Of a DNA stretch of 64,000 bases, positions 29,515 through 38,719 are shown one piece after another. Each line of letters begins with the position of its first letter. Position 1 is the first letter of the stretch. Under the pieces are notes generated by a model that saw nothing but the letters and a program-made list of their open reading frames with translations, ran no database searches and was not told where the DNA came from. Source of the DNA: Marinihelvus sp963695135 (GTDB lineage Bacteria; Pseudomonadota; Gammaproteobacteria; Xanthomonadales; SZUA-36). Where the stretch lies: positions 1 to 64,000 of the forward strand of contig CAVOGA010000003.1 of NCBI GenBank assembly GCA_963695135.1, given 5' to 3'. The translations under genes and the position numbers were made by a program.

Positions 29515-30815
29515 TTACAGGTCAACGCCCAGGTTGATGAACAGGCGGTTGGCGTTGTAGTCGAACTCGGCGACATTGGAGCTCTGCGTCTCGTAGCTGT
29601 AGCCGCCGGAAATGTAGAAATAACGGTTGAACAAATAGGACATGCCGATACCCAGGCGGGTTACTTCCGTCACGCTCAGCGTGTCGGTGGTGTCACCGGG
29701 GTTTTCGTAGTCATTGTCCGTGAACGAACCGCGCAGGTTGAACAGCAGGTTGTGACGGAGCTCTTCCTGCCAGCGCGCCGAGTAGAAACCGGCTCATGTA
29801 GCCGGAAATGCCGGGCTGGTTGGTTTCCTGCGGGCTGGTGGCAAAGCGCACATTGACAAAGGTGGTGGGCCGCGGGGTCCAGTTCAGGCCGGCGCCCAGG
29901 CCCCAGCCTTCAACGTTGGGCAGGCGCGGGTCCTCGTAGTCCTGGTCGTACCAGTTGATCGACAGGTCGCCGGTCAGCAGGTCGGTCATGTCCCAGGACA
30001 CGCCAACGCCCGTATTGCTGCCGGTCGAGTCACGCTCGTAGCCGTCATCGTCCACCGGCTGGTCGTAGTTGATGTCGTTCCAGCCGTAGTTGGCGAACAC
30101 CGCGGTTTCCGGGCCGAGCTGGTAGAACGCCTCGCAGCGAGTAACGGTCCTGGCTGCGGTTGCGGTCCTGGTTGTCAATCGGCTCACCGCTGAGGGTGAC
30201 GTTGTTGTCGTAGTCGAACGCGTTGTAGTTGAAATAACCACCGACCTTCAGGCGGTTGAAAATATGGTCGTAGCCGACGCCGTAACCACCGTAGTGGAAC
30301 ACGGTCGGTTTGGCCGCGCCCTGGAAGCCCGGGTCGCGGCGGTCTTCGTGCAACTGGTACAGGGACGCATCAAAGCTGGCCCAGCTGTTCTGGCGCACAT
30401 CGATGCGCCCGTCCATGCGCGTGGCCCAGTCGTCGTAATCGTTCGCGCTGTAGGTGTCGTAACGGGCCAGATCGGCGGAGGCGTTGAAGTTCAGCGCGTG
30501 CCGGTTCCAGTCGCTGTTGAGGTTGGCGTAGGGGCTGAGGTGCCAGATGTTGTCCGACAGCGGCAGCACCGGCGTGTAAAACACGTTGTCGTTGTATTCG
30601 TAGGCCCCGTTAACGCCGGCGCTGAAAATGAAGCTGCCGGCGCGGATGCCCGGCGGCTGGAAATCCTCGGGGCGTTGAGCAAAGGACTGCGCCAGCAGGC
30701 CCGGGTCGAAATATTGCTGCGCCGTGGCCACCGTGGGCACGACGACCAGCAACAAAACAACCAGGTAAACAGTCCGAACCAAACGAATCAAATCCCCACC
30801 CCGAAAATGCGACAC
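29515..30815 (-). CDS. Outer-membrane beta-barrel protein of the EPS export operon, frameshifted
   Basis: A signal peptide (VYLVVLLLVVVPTVATAQQ) precedes a repetitive aromatic/glycine pattern of beta-strands (GVNGAYEYNDNVFYTP, HALNFNASADLARYD, GYFNYNAFDYDNNV) as in outer-membrane beta-barrel families of polysaccharide clusters. It ends RLFINLGVDL, a typical barrel terminus. Frames change near 30130 and 29790. The start is uncertain: GTG 30813-30815, or TTG codons at 30791 and 30782. The gene precedes wza and wzc, and probably forms or assists the outer-membrane exit of the glycan. Confidence 0.75.
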
Positions 30816-30933
30816 GACGGTCTTTTTATCTTCCTGACGGCACCAACGGGAACGGAATCCCGATTGCCCCGTGCGCATCCTGCCAGGCGTCTTTCTCCCC
30901 TTGTCCGCCGGGCAAGCTGCCGGCGGCCTGCCC

Positions 30934-30939
30934 AGTATA
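30934..30939 (-). promoter_or_regulatory. Possible -10 box for the barrel-wza-wzc operon
   Basis: On the minus strand TATACT lies about 120 nt upstream of the barrel gene. The matching -35 is poor (TTTTCC at 17 nt spacing). A GC-rich inverted repeat (CCGCCGG...CCGGCGG, about 30906-30927) would be in the 5' leader. Confidence 0.35.
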
Positions 30940-30987
30940 GGAAATACCCACCCAAAGGAAAAGGAAATCAGGGACTTTCTTGACCTT

Positions 30988-31437
30988 TTACAGGCGCAAG
31001 GCATCCTGCGCCGTGCGCCAGGGAAGCAGGGCGCACTGCAGGCGCGCCGGGTACTGGCGCACGCCGAGCATCGGCTTCAGAAAATCCGGGCAGGCCTGGT
31101 CCTCGTTGCCGGTAATGGCGGACTCGAAGCGCGCGGCAAGCGCGCCGGCCTCGTTCACGGACCGGCCCGGCAGCTGTTCGCACAGCAGCGAGACAGACGC
31201 CGTGCAGATGGCGCAGGACTCGCCCGAAAAAGCGGCGGCCCGCACCTGCCCGTCGCATACCTCGAGCTGCAGGGTGACATGATCGCCGCACAGCGGATTG
31301 CTGCCTTCGGCCGTATGCGTGGCGTCGATCGCCGCCTGGTAACCCACCGGCCGGGCCGCATGGGCCAGCACGACCTCGCGGTACAGTTCGGCCAGGGATT
31401 TGGAGTCCGGTTTGCCTGCTTGCCGGGTGTCAGTCAC
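30988..31437 (-). CDS. sufU: SufU/IscU-like iron-sulfur cluster assembly scaffold
   Basis: The 149-residue protein has the NifU-N fold signature. Three conserved cysteines lie in NPLCGD (Cys50, Asp52), SGESCAI (Cys75) and LQCALLPW (Cys135). LYREVVLAHAARP at the start and the late position of the third Cys, after a SufU-type insertion, favour SufU over IscU. It would bind a nascent cluster or zinc and accept sulfur from SufS. No other suf genes are in view. The GTG start (31435-31437) follows the upstream hydrolase stop by 16 nt. Confidence 0.82.
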   Translation of the reverse strand: MTDTRQAGKPDSKSLAELYREVVLAHAARPVGYQAAIDATHTAEGSNPLCGDHVTLQLEVCDGQVRAAAFSGESCAICTASVSLLCEQLPGRSVNEAGALAARFESAITGNEDQACPDFLKPMLGVRQYPARLQCALLPWRTAQDALRL

Positions 31438-31453
31438 GTTGCGGAACCCGGTC

Positions 31454-32659
31454 CTAAAAGATGATGTCCAGCCACACGAGCCGGTGGTCGGTGAAATCGA
31501 CGAGGTCATCCATGCCCAGGCCCGGCACGGGCCAGAACACGCCGCAGCCCACCACCTCGCTGCGCCGGCCGGTGAGCACGTAGTCCACCCGCAGGTTACC
31601 GGTGTACTGGTCATTGAAGTCCGCCGTGTCATGCGCCGGGTTGCCGCGGTGCTCCAGGTTGACGCCGCCCTGCTCGCGGCTGGCCAGCTGGCCGCCGGTG
31701 CTGGTCGGCACGCAGCTGTTGTTGACCTCGCGGCTGTCGATAAGCCGGTCGGCCGCGTCAATCAGCGAGTCGCCGTCGTAGGGGTCGGCATTCAGGTCAC
31801 CCATCAGCACCCACTGGCGACTGCGCGCGATGCCCCCGTGGCGGCTGTTGTCGTCGTAGATGTAGTCCCAGCGGCCGGGCGTGACGTAGTCGACCCAGAA
31901 GCGGATTTCATCGTGGTTGCGGCGGCCGTTGCGGTTCTCCGGACCGTCGAAGACCGGCGGCGTCGGGTGGCTGACCAGCACCTGCACCACGGTGAAACGG
32001 CCCACCTTGATGGGAATATCCCAGTGGCTCTTTGAGCTCAGCGGCAGGTCGCGCCAGGTGTCGTTGTCCCAGTAGCGCGTGCCGTCCGGGTTGAACGGCC
32101 GCTGCGCAGCGGGCATATCGGCCCACTTGAAGTTGCGGAAGGTGCGGATGTCCCGCTCAAGGATGGGAAAACGGGACAGGAGCAGCATGCCGTATTGTCC
32201 CGGGAACGCGCCGTAACCCAGCGCATCCTCCGGTTCGCCCATAACCCCGTCCAGGTCGAGGTCATAGCCGCTGTCGACACCCGTGTTGACCGGGGCGGTA
32301 AAGCTGTAGCCGTAGCTGATCGGCTCACGGCCCCGCTGGCTGACGGCCAGGTAATTGCTGTTCAGCAGGGCGGCCTGGTCCACCAGCGGGTTGTAATCGA
32401 ATTCGTTGAGCAAGATCACGTCCGGCCGGACCTGCTGCAGCACGGCCGCCAGCTTCTGCAGGCGCTCGTCGTCGCCCTGCTCCAGGCGCCGGGCCAGCTC
32501 ACCCTCGCTGTCCAGGCCCATGGAGACGTTGTACGTGGCAAAACGCACCGGCTCCTCGTCCGCCATCAGCGGGGCGGCTGTCATCAGCACGACCAGGAGC
32601 ATCGCGCTGCGCCAGTATGGGAATCCCCGGCCACGGGTTTTGACGGATGGTGTACTCAT
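31454..32659 (-). CDS. Exported endonuclease/exonuclease/phosphatase-family hydrolase
   Basis: The 401-residue protein carries a signal peptide (WRSAMLLVVLMTAAPLMA). The EEP fold is visible in RFATYNVSMGLDS, DVILLNEFDYN (metal Glu), GDLNADPYDGDS (catalytic Asp/Asn) and the terminal TDHRLVWLDI (catalytic His). Its secretion suggests a role in scavenging phosphate from extracellular nucleic acid, lipid or phosphoesters. The substrate cannot be inferred. It lies between uvrB and the SufU-like gene on the same strand. Confidence 0.82.
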   Translation of the reverse strand: MSTPSVKTRGRGFPYWRSAMLLVVLMTAAPLMADEEPVRFATYNVSMGLDSEGELARRLEQGDDERLQKLAAVLQQVRPDVILLNEFDYNPLVDQAALLNSNYLAVSQRGREPISYGYSFTAPVNTGVDSGYDLDLDGVMGEPEDALGYGAFPGQYGMLLLSRFPILERDIRTFRNFKWADMPAAQRPFNPDGTRYWDNDTWRDLPLSSKSHWDIPIKVGRFTVVQVLVSHPTPPVFDGPENRNGRRNHDEIRFWVDYVTPGRWDYIYDDNSRHGGIARSRQWVLMGDLNADPYDGDSLIDAADRLIDSREVNNSCVPTSTGGQLASREQGGVNLEHRGNPAHDTADFNDQYTGNLRVDYVLTGRRSEVVGCGVFWPVPGLGMDDLVDFTDHRLVWLDIIF

Positions 32660-32682
32660 CGGAAGTGCCTCCCCTTGAATCC

Positions 32683-34706
32683 TTACACGGCCGGCGTGCG
32701 CAGCGCCGCTTCTTTCAGTTGCGCAATCTGGTCGCGGACCGATGCCGCCTCTTCGAACTCCAGGTTTTGCGCGTGCTGGAACATCTGTTTCTCCAGCGCG
32801 GCGATATTTTTGGCCAGCTGGGCCGGCGTCAGGTCAGCGTAGCGCGGCCTCTTCCTCGGCCACCGCGCCACGGCGCTTGCCCTGGGCCCGCCCCGCCGCG
32901 CGCACCTTCCATGATGTCCGCGATCTTCTTCTGAATCGTCTGCGGCGTGATGCCGTGCTCCTCGTTGTACGCGATCTGCTTCTCGCGGCGCCGCTCCGTT
33001 TCATCCATGGCGCGCTGCATGGAGCCGGTGATGCGGTCTGCGTACATGATGACCTTGCCGCGCACGTTGCGCGCGGCGCGACCCATGGTCTGGATCAGGG
33101 AGCTGTCGGAACGCAGGAAGCCTTCACGGTCGGCATCGAGAATGGCGACCAGGGAAACTTCAGGCATATCAAGACCTTCACGTAACAAGTTAATGCCAAC
33201 AAGAACGTCGAATTCACCCAGGCGCAGGTCGCGGATGATCTCCACGCGCTCCACCGTATCGATGTCCGAGTGCAGGTAGCGCACCTTGACGCCATGCTCG
33301 GTCAGGTACTCGGTGAGGTTTTCCGCCATGCGCTTGGTGAGCGTGGTGACCAGCACCCGGTCGCCCATGGCCGTGCGCTCGTTGATTTCAGACAACAGGT
33401 CATCGACCTGTTCACCGACCGGGCGGATTTCCACTTCCGGGTCGATCAGGCCGGTGGGCCGCACCACCTGCTCCACCACGTCACCGGAATGCTCCGCCTC
33501 GTAGGCGCGGGGCGTGGCGGACACGAAGACCTGCTGGCCCGTGCGCGCTTCCCACTCCTCGAACTTCAGCGGCCGGTTGTCCAGCGCCGAAGGCAGCCGG
33601 AAGCCGTAGCTGACGAGGTTTTCCTTGCGTGAGCGGTCGCCCTTGTACATGGCGCCGATCTGCGGAACCATCACGTGGCTCTCGTCGAGGATCAGCAGCG
33701 CGTCGCTCGGCAGGTAGTCGAACAGCGTGGGCGGCGATTCGCCGGGCCCGCGGCCGGTCAGGTGCCGGGAGTAGTTCTCGATGCCGTTGCAGTAGCCCAG
33801 CTCCAGCATCATCTCCATGTCATAGCGCGTGCGCTGTTCGAGGCGCTGCGCTTCGACCAGCTTCTGGCTGTCGCGCAGCTGCTCGAGGCGGATCTTCAGC
33901 TCCTCGCCGATGGCCCCGACCGCATCCAGCACGATCTGCCGCGGGGTCACGTAGTGGCTTTTCGGATAAATGGTGAAGCGCGGCAGCTGCTGCAGCACCT
34001 CGCCGGTGAGCGGGTCAAACATGGCGATGCTCTCGACCTCGTCATCGAACAGCTCGATGCGCACCGCCTTGGTGTCTTCATCGCCGGGAAAAACGTCGAT
34101 GATCTCGCCGCGCACCCGGTAGGTGCCGCGGCGCAGCTCCATGTCGTTGCGGCTGTACTGCATCTCGGCCAGGCGCCGCAAAATCGAGCGCTGGTCGATC
34201 ACCTCGCCCCGGGACAGGTGCAGCACCATGCTCAGGTACTGGGTCGGGTCGCCCAGGCCGTAAATCGCCGAAACCGTGGCCACGATGATCGTGTCGCGCC
34301 GCTCGAGCATGGCCTTGGTGGCGGACAGGCGCATCTGCTCGATGTGCTCGTTGATGGAGGCGTCTTTCTCAATGTAGGTGTCGCTCGAAGGCACGTAGGC
34401 CTCGGGCTGGTAGTAGTCGTAGTACGAGACGAAGTACTCCACGGCGTTCTTGGGGAAAAACTCCTTGAACTCGCCGTACAGCTGCGCCGCCAGGGTCTTG
34501 TTCGGCGCCATGATCATCGTGGGCCGCTGCACCCGCTCGATCACGTTGGCCATGGTGAAGGTCTTGCCCGAGCCGGTAACCCCCAGCAGCGTCATGCCCG
34601 CCAGGCCTGCCTCCAGTCCGTCGACCAGGCGGCGGATGGCCTCCGGTTGGTCGCCGGCGGGCTTGAAGGAGGTGTGCAGTTCGAAGGGGCGGTGGTTTTC
34701 GCTCAT
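32683..34706 (-). CDS. uvrB: Excinuclease ABC subunit B, frameshifted near the C-terminus
   Basis: UvrB is the damage-verification helicase of nucleotide excision repair. The start is the ATG at 34704-34706 (MSENHRPFELHTSFKPAGD), not the longer frame that runs into repeat C. The product shows Walker A GVTGSGKT, the beta-hairpin segment SYYDYYQPEAYVP, DESH and the helicase motifs to MGRAARN. Two consecutive single-base shifts (about 32880 and 32845) lie in the linker before the C-terminal UVR domain (LTPAQLAKNIAALEKQM, EFEEAASVRDQI), which interacts with UvrC. Joined length is about 673 residues, normal for UvrB. Confidence 0.95.
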
Positions 34707-35047
34707 AGGGTTTTTAGGTGGGGGCGGTTGCTTGGGTTCACCAGTATTGGGGAATGCGGAGAGCGTACCCTCCCTGTTACGGGACCCGCCGTGAATACGT
34801 CCCTGTAGGCTCGGGCTCGGCATCCCTGCCTCGCACGGTCCCGTAAAGGGAGGGTACGCTCTCCTTTTGGGGGTTTGGTATGGGTGAGATCTGAATGGGG
34901 TTGGGCGGCACCGGTATTTTTTTAGGTTTGGGGCGGGGAAATGGGGGCGCTTGTTGGTACAATGGGGGTTCGGTTGGAGGTGTCGGGCGCGGGCGTTTTG
35001 GCTGTGCTTTTCCTCTTCTCACCAACCCCTTTTTCAGGAACAAGGCC
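34707..35047. other. 341-bp divergent region uvrB / aminotransferase containing repeat C
   Basis: Repeat C occupies 34758-34864. The plus strand beyond it is G-rich (about 34890-34990), with GGGG tracts that could form a G-quadruplex, and AGGA at 35036-35039 serves the aminotransferase. I see no convincing -35/-10 pair. Confidence 0.5.
34758..34864 (+). repeat. Variable-arm hairpin repeat, copy C (type 1 core, solitary)
   Basis: Left arm 34758-34785 and right arm 34838-34864 pair over 27 bp with one single-base bulge. The 52-bp core (34786-34837) matches the type 1 core, with CATCCC where copies A and D have CTTCC. It is the only unpaired copy in the window and the only one between divergent genes, so it cannot simply be a terminator of convergent operons. 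Confidence 0.9.
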
Positions 35048-36238
35048 GTGCTGTTGAAACCATCGAATCGAATTGCCCAGATCAAACCCTCCGCCACGAT
35101 TGCGGTGGCGCAAAAGGCGCGGGAGTTGCGTGCCCAGGGGCATGACATTATTTCCCTCGGCTTTGGTGAGCCGGACTTTGATACGCCGGAGCACATCAAG
35201 GCGGCCGCCATCCGGGCCATCGAGGCGGGGGACACGAAATACCCCCCGGTGGACGGCACGGTGGCGCTGAAGCAGGCGATCATCGATAAGTTCCAGCGCG
35301 ATAACCAGCTGAGCTATGTTCCGGACGAGATCACTGTCGGCAACGGCGCCAAGCAGGTGCTGTTCAACCTGATGTGCGCGGTGCTGAACGAGGGCGACGA
35401 GGTGATTATTCCCGCGCCCTACTGGGTGAGCTACCCGGACATGGTCAAGATGGCCGGCGGCGCACCGGTGATCGTCAACGCCACGGAAGAGTCGGACTAC
35501 AAGATTACCCCGCGCATGCTGCGCTCGGCGTTGACGCCGCGCTCGCGCCTGCTGCTGCTGAACGCGCCCTCCAACCCGACGGGCAAGGTCTACAGCATGC
35601 AGGAGTACGAGGAGCTCGGCAAAGTGATTGCGGAGCACTCCCGCCTGATCGTCGCCTGTGATGACATTTACGAGCACATCTACTGGGCCGACAGCCCGTT
35701 CTGCACGCTGCTCAACGCCTGCCCGGAGCTGAAGGACCGCACCATGGTCGTCAACGGCGTGTCCAAGGCCTATGCCATGACCGGCTGGCGCATCGGCTAC
35801 GGCGCCGGACCCGAGCCGCTGGTCAAGGCCATGCGCAAGGTGCAGAGCCAGAGCACCTCCGGCGCCTGTTCGATTTCCCAGGCCGCCGCCGTGGAAGCCC
35901 TGAACGGGCCGCAGGACTGCGTGGGGGAAATGCGCGACGCGTTCAGGGAGCGTTACGAATACATCGTCGAGGCGCTGAACCAGATCGATGGCGTGGACTG
36001 CCCGGAATGTGACGGCGCTTTTTATGCCTTCCCCTCCTTCCAGGGCGTGATCGACCGCATGGACGACATCAAGGACGACGTGGAGCTGTCCGAATGGTTC
36101 CTTGAGAACGCGGGCGTGGCCATGGTGCCGGGCACGGCCTTCGGCGCGCCGGGGCATATCCGCCTGTCCTTCGCGACCTCACTGGAGCAGCTCAGGGAGT
36201 GCATCGCGCGCATCAAGCGCGCGCTGGAAGAGGCCTGA
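35048..36238 (+). CDS. Pyridoxal-phosphate aspartate/aromatic aminotransferase (AspC family, class I)
   Basis: The 396-residue cytoplasmic enzyme has the PLP lysine in NGVSKAYAMTGWRIG (Lys240). The cofactor-binding Asn is in NAPSNPTGK (176), and CDDIYEHI (205-211) and SFATS with the terminal substrate Arg are present. The pattern fits the AspC subgroup I-beta/I-gamma with broad aspartate activity. The start is GTG 35048-35050 with AGGA 8 nt upstream. The longer frame upstream passes through low-complexity sequence. A GC-rich hairpin (36251-36258 with 36273-36280) follows the stop, without a U tract. Confidence 0.88.
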   Translation: MLLKPSNRIAQIKPSATIAVAQKARELRAQGHDIISLGFGEPDFDTPEHIKAAAIRAIEAGDTKYPPVDGTVALKQAIIDKFQRDNQLSYVPDEITVGNGAKQVLFNLMCAVLNEGDEVIIPAPYWVSYPDMVKMAGGAPVIVNATEESDYKITPRMLRSALTPRSRLLLLNAPSNPTGKVYSMQEYEELGKVIAEHSRLIVACDDIYEHIYWADSPFCTLLNACPELKDRTMVVNGVSKAYAMTGWRIGYGAGPEPLVKAMRKVQSQSTSGACSISQAAAVEALNGPQDCVGEMRDAFRERYEYIVEALNQIDGVDCPECDGAFYAFPSFQGVIDRMDDIKDDVELSEWFLENAGVAMVPGTAFGAPGHIRLSFATSLEQLRECIARIKRALEEA

Positions 36239-36340
36239 CACAGCTTCGCCGGGCAGGGCCACACGGCCGGCGCCCTGCCCCGCGTGCGCGAATGTCCGAC
36301 AGCGATTCGCGGTGATTACGGCCTGAACTGACCCCCGGCA

Positions 36341-36359
36341 TGGCGCCACACTGGCGCCA
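36341..36359. repeat. Palindromic octamer duplicated at the pilin start
   Basis: TGGCGCCA occurs twice, at 36341-36348 and 36352-36359, separated by CAC. The octamer is a perfect palindrome, so the pair also forms an inverted repeat. The second copy overlaps the first base of the pilin ATG. It could be an operator or could occlude the start in the mRNA. Confidence 0.6.
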
Positions 36360-36883
36360 TGCGACAGCTCCGCGCCTTTACCCTGCTGGAACTCCTGGTC
36401 ACGCTGGCCATTGCCGCCAGCCTGCTGGCGGCCGGCGTGCCCTCATTCCAGACCTACGTTAAGAACCAGGCCCTGGCCCAGGCGAGTTACCGCATGGTGA
36501 GTGACCTGCGCTATGCCCGGCATGCGGCGGTGGACCGCAACCAGCGCGTGGTGATGTGTCCCGGCACCGCCGGTAACGGCTGTGCGGACTCGCCGCAGTG
36601 GGAGGATGGGTGGATCATTTTCGCCGACACCAACGGCGACCGGCTCAGGCAAGGCGACGAGGAACTGCTGCGCGAAAGCCCCTTGCTGCGCGGCCTCTCG
36701 GCCCGCTCATCCGGGGCCCGGCGGCGTCTCAGCTTCTTTCCGGACGGCTCCGCGCCCGGCAGCAACGCGACCGTCTGGCTGTGCGACGATCGCGGCCCGC
36801 GCCACGGCCACCAGGTGCGGATTAACCTGTCCGGACGCATCCGGGCAACCCGCGCCGGCGACGGTGAACCCATGGCGTGCTGA
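36359..36883 (+). CDS. GspH/FimT-type pseudopilin
   Basis: The 174-residue protein has a prepilin N-terminus: a short basic leader, then AFTLLELLVTLAIAA with the conserved Glu at mature position 5. The residue before the cleavage site is Ala rather than the usual Gly. The GspH/FimT domain shows LRYARHAAVDRNQRVVMCPG, WEDGWIIFADTNGD and a C-terminal beta-rich region with paired cysteines. It would be a minor pilin of a type IV pilus or type II system, but no other pilus gene is near. No clear ribosome-binding site is visible. Confidence 0.82.
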   Translation: MRQLRAFTLLELLVTLAIAASLLAAGVPSFQTYVKNQALAQASYRMVSDLRYARHAAVDRNQRVVMCPGTAGNGCADSPQWEDGWIIFADTNGDRLRQGDEELLRESPLLRGLSARSSGARRRLSFFPDGSAPGSNATVWLCDDRGPRHGHQVRINLSGRIRATRAGDGEPMAC

Positions 36884-36970
36884 GGCTGATCGGGGGCCGT
36901 CCAGCGCCGGCAAAAGAACAGATTATCCCTTGACTCCCCTGTCCATTCTCCGGACAATACCGCGCTCTCT

Positions 36971-37047
36971 TCCCCGGTAGCTCAGTTGGTTAGAGCGGGT
37001 GACTGTTAATCACTAGGTCGTTGGTTCGAATCCGACCCGGGGAGCCA
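36971..37047 (+). tRNA. tRNA-Asn (GTT)
   Basis: Acceptor arms TCCCCGG and CCGGGGA pair fully. The D arm has AGCTCAGTTGGTTAGAGC, the anticodon GTT lies at 37005-37007 in CTGTTAA, and GTTCGAATC forms the T loop. The 3' GCCA is encoded. Confidence 0.96.
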
Positions 37048-37061
37048 AATTCGAAAACAGG

Positions 37062-37100
37062 AACGGGCGCCAGTCACACAAGACTGGCGCCCGTTTTTTT
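37062..37100 (+). terminator. Intrinsic terminator of tRNA-Asn
   Basis: A perfect 14-bp stem (37062-37075 with 37082-37095) has loop ACACAA, followed by a run of T. It is one of the strongest intrinsic terminators in the window. Confidence 0.93.
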
Positions 37101-37294
37101 ATGCCCCGGCGGACGCTGGTTTACCGGCCAGGTTATTACTCCGCCCCGGAAATCACTGGCCGAATGGCCCGGGTGCGTCGAGCTGCCGTCACGCAAAGTG
37201 CGGCAGGCGGTTCTTTTCAGGGCCAGGCAGAGCTTTTCCTGCGGGCGAGGTTTTGGGCTAGACTCGGCCCACCGAAACCGGAGTGAGGAACCCC

Positions 37295-37873
37295 ATGGAA
37301 CGTGTCCACCCCAGCAAGTTCGCCCACGTCGTCTACCGCACCCGCCGTTTCGAGGAAATGCTGGACTGGTACCGGCTCGTATTCAATGCGCGGGTGCAGT
37401 TCGAGAATCCGGCGCTGGCATTCCTTACCTATGACGACGAGCATCACCGTTTTGCCTTCGCCAACCTGGACCTGCTGCAGCCCGGTGGCGGGGATGCAAA
37501 CGAGCGGGGCATGATCGGCGTGGACCACGTCGCGTATACCTATGCATCCCTCGCGGATCTGCTGGATAACTACCGCTTTCTCCGGGACCGGGGCGTGCGC
37601 CCTTACTGGTGCGTGCATCACGGCCTGACCGTCTCCATGTACTACGCCGACCCGGACGGCAACCAGACGGAGTTTCAGGTGGACGTGTTCGAAACCGGCG
37701 AGGAGGCTGCCGACTACCTGCGCGGCCCGATCACCGAGGCCAACCCGGTCGGCGTGGAGTACGATCCGGAGGACTGGCTGACGCGCATCGATGCCGGTAC
37801 GCCGATCGCCGAATTGCTGAAGCGCAAGGTGCACGAGCCGGTATCACCAATCCGGGGCGCGCTGGCCAGCTGA
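37295..37873 (+). CDS. VOC-family (extradiol dioxygenase-like) protein
   Basis: The 192-residue protein has the vicinal-oxygen-chelate fold, with His11 (FAHVVYRT), His78 (GVDHVAYTY) and Glu126 (GNQTEFQVD) as the classical 2-His-1-Glu iron site. YYADPDGN is the usual strand before the Glu. The match to 2,3-dihydroxybiphenyl dioxygenase-like proteins is general, and no aromatic pathway genes are adjacent. The ATG at 37295 has GAGG 7 nt upstream. A GTG 12 nt earlier is less likely. Confidence 0.8.
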   Translation: MERVHPSKFAHVVYRTRRFEEMLDWYRLVFNARVQFENPALAFLTYDDEHHRFAFANLDLLQPGGGDANERGMIGVDHVAYTYASLADLLDNYRFLRDRGVRPYWCVHHGLTVSMYYADPDGNQTEFQVDVFETGEEAADYLRGPITEANPVGVEYDPEDWLTRIDAGTPIAELLKRKVHEPVSPIRGALAS

Positions 37874-38056
37874 GCACTGCCGCGCGGGTCGGTGCCGGGG
37901 ACAATCGATCCGGCTGCAGGCGGGCCGGGGCAGTTTACCGGGCGCCGCCAGTTGGCCAGGGCGAAATCGCGCGCGGCTTTGACCCCGGGCTCTTTGCCTT
38001 GTCGTCATTGTCGTTTACCATCCGGGAGTGGTTAATATCATCAGGGAAACTCAAAG
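37874..38056. other. 183-bp intergenic region
   Basis: The region is GC-rich up to about 37980, then more AT-rich near the next gene. I see no RNA, repeat or clear promoter. Confidence 0.4.
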
Positions 38057-38614
38057 ATGACCAGGCCACAAAAACTCTTTGTATTGATTTGCCTTAGCTG
38101 TGTCACGCTCACCGCTAATGCCGAAATTGACACCACGCTCAGCCCGCCTGCGCTGGATCTGGGTGACGTAAACGTCGGTTCCACCGTTTCTGGCGATGCG
38201 ACCATTGGGATCACCTTTAACGGCAACGGCGACCTTAACGGCAACGCCAATAACGGAACCGTGACCAGTGTCGCAATCACGAACCTGGTTGGTGGTGATC
38301 TGACCGCCAGCCAGAGTTGCGTCGGTGTGGATTTCAGTGCCGCTCGACCGACGCAGGAATGTATCGTGCAGGTGTCTTGTACACCCGGTGCGGCCGGCAG
38401 TATTTCGGGCGTGCTGGAGGTCCAGTTTGATCTGCTGAACAACAGCGGTACCCAGACGACAACATCAAACCTGACCTGTAACGGCGTTCTCGCCCCTCCG
38501 GGACCCGGCGGTGCTGTCGCTATTCCTACAACCAGCTTTTATGGCCTGGCCATCCTCAGCTTCATGCTGGCAGCATTTGGCTGGATGGGCCTGCGTCGCA
38601 AAAACCGCCAGTAA
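38057..38614 (+). CDS. Secreted IPTL-CTERM-type surface protein
   Basis: The 185-residue protein has a signal peptide (KLFVLICLSCVTLTANA), an Asn/Gly/Thr-rich domain resembling choice-of-anchor or Ig-like modules (LDLGDVNVGSTVSGDAT, CTPGAAGSISGVLEVQF), and a C-terminal sorting signal. That signal reads AIPTTSFYGLAILSFMLAAF followed by GWMGLRRKNRQ, a close variant of the IPTLxxWG-CTERM type (Thr for Leu, Tyr for Trp). In known systems such tails are processed by an exosortase of the XrtH type, not encoded here. Cysteine pairs suggest disulfides. Confidence 0.82.
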   Translation: MTRPQKLFVLICLSCVTLTANAEIDTTLSPPALDLGDVNVGSTVSGDATIGITFNGNGDLNGNANNGTVTSVAITNLVGGDLTASQSCVGVDFSAARPTQECIVQVSCTPGAAGSISGVLEVQFDLLNNSGTQTTTSNLTCNGVLAPPGPGGAVAIPTTSFYGLAILSFMLAAFGWMGLRRKNRQ

Positions 38615-38627
38615 GGTACAGAAAACA

Positions 38628-38667
38628 AAAGGGTCAGAGCGGTTTTAAACGGCTCTGACCCTTTTTA
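38628..38667. terminator. Bidirectional intrinsic terminator
   Basis: AAAGGGTCAGAGC pairs with GCTCTGACCCTTT across an AT-rich loop, and is flanked by A-rich and T-rich runs. It separates the IPTL-CTERM gene from the minus-strand DUF2092 operon. Confidence 0.9.
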
Positions 38668-38719
38668 TTACTCCTGGTTTATTTTTACCTGCCGGCAACC
38701 GCACCAGTGCCGGGCGGGC

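Noticed and set aside
34707..34823. Extended N-terminus of UvrB upstream of MSENHRPF
   Set aside because: The extension is translated repeat C. UvrB proteins begin close to the FELHTSFKPAGDQP segment.
34890..34990. G-quadruplex regulatory element upstream of the aminotransferase
   Set aside because: G tracts are present, but they are irregular. I cannot support more than a note.
36251..36280. Terminator after the aminotransferase gene
   Set aside because: The hairpin is good but lacks a U tract, so I only mention it with the gene.
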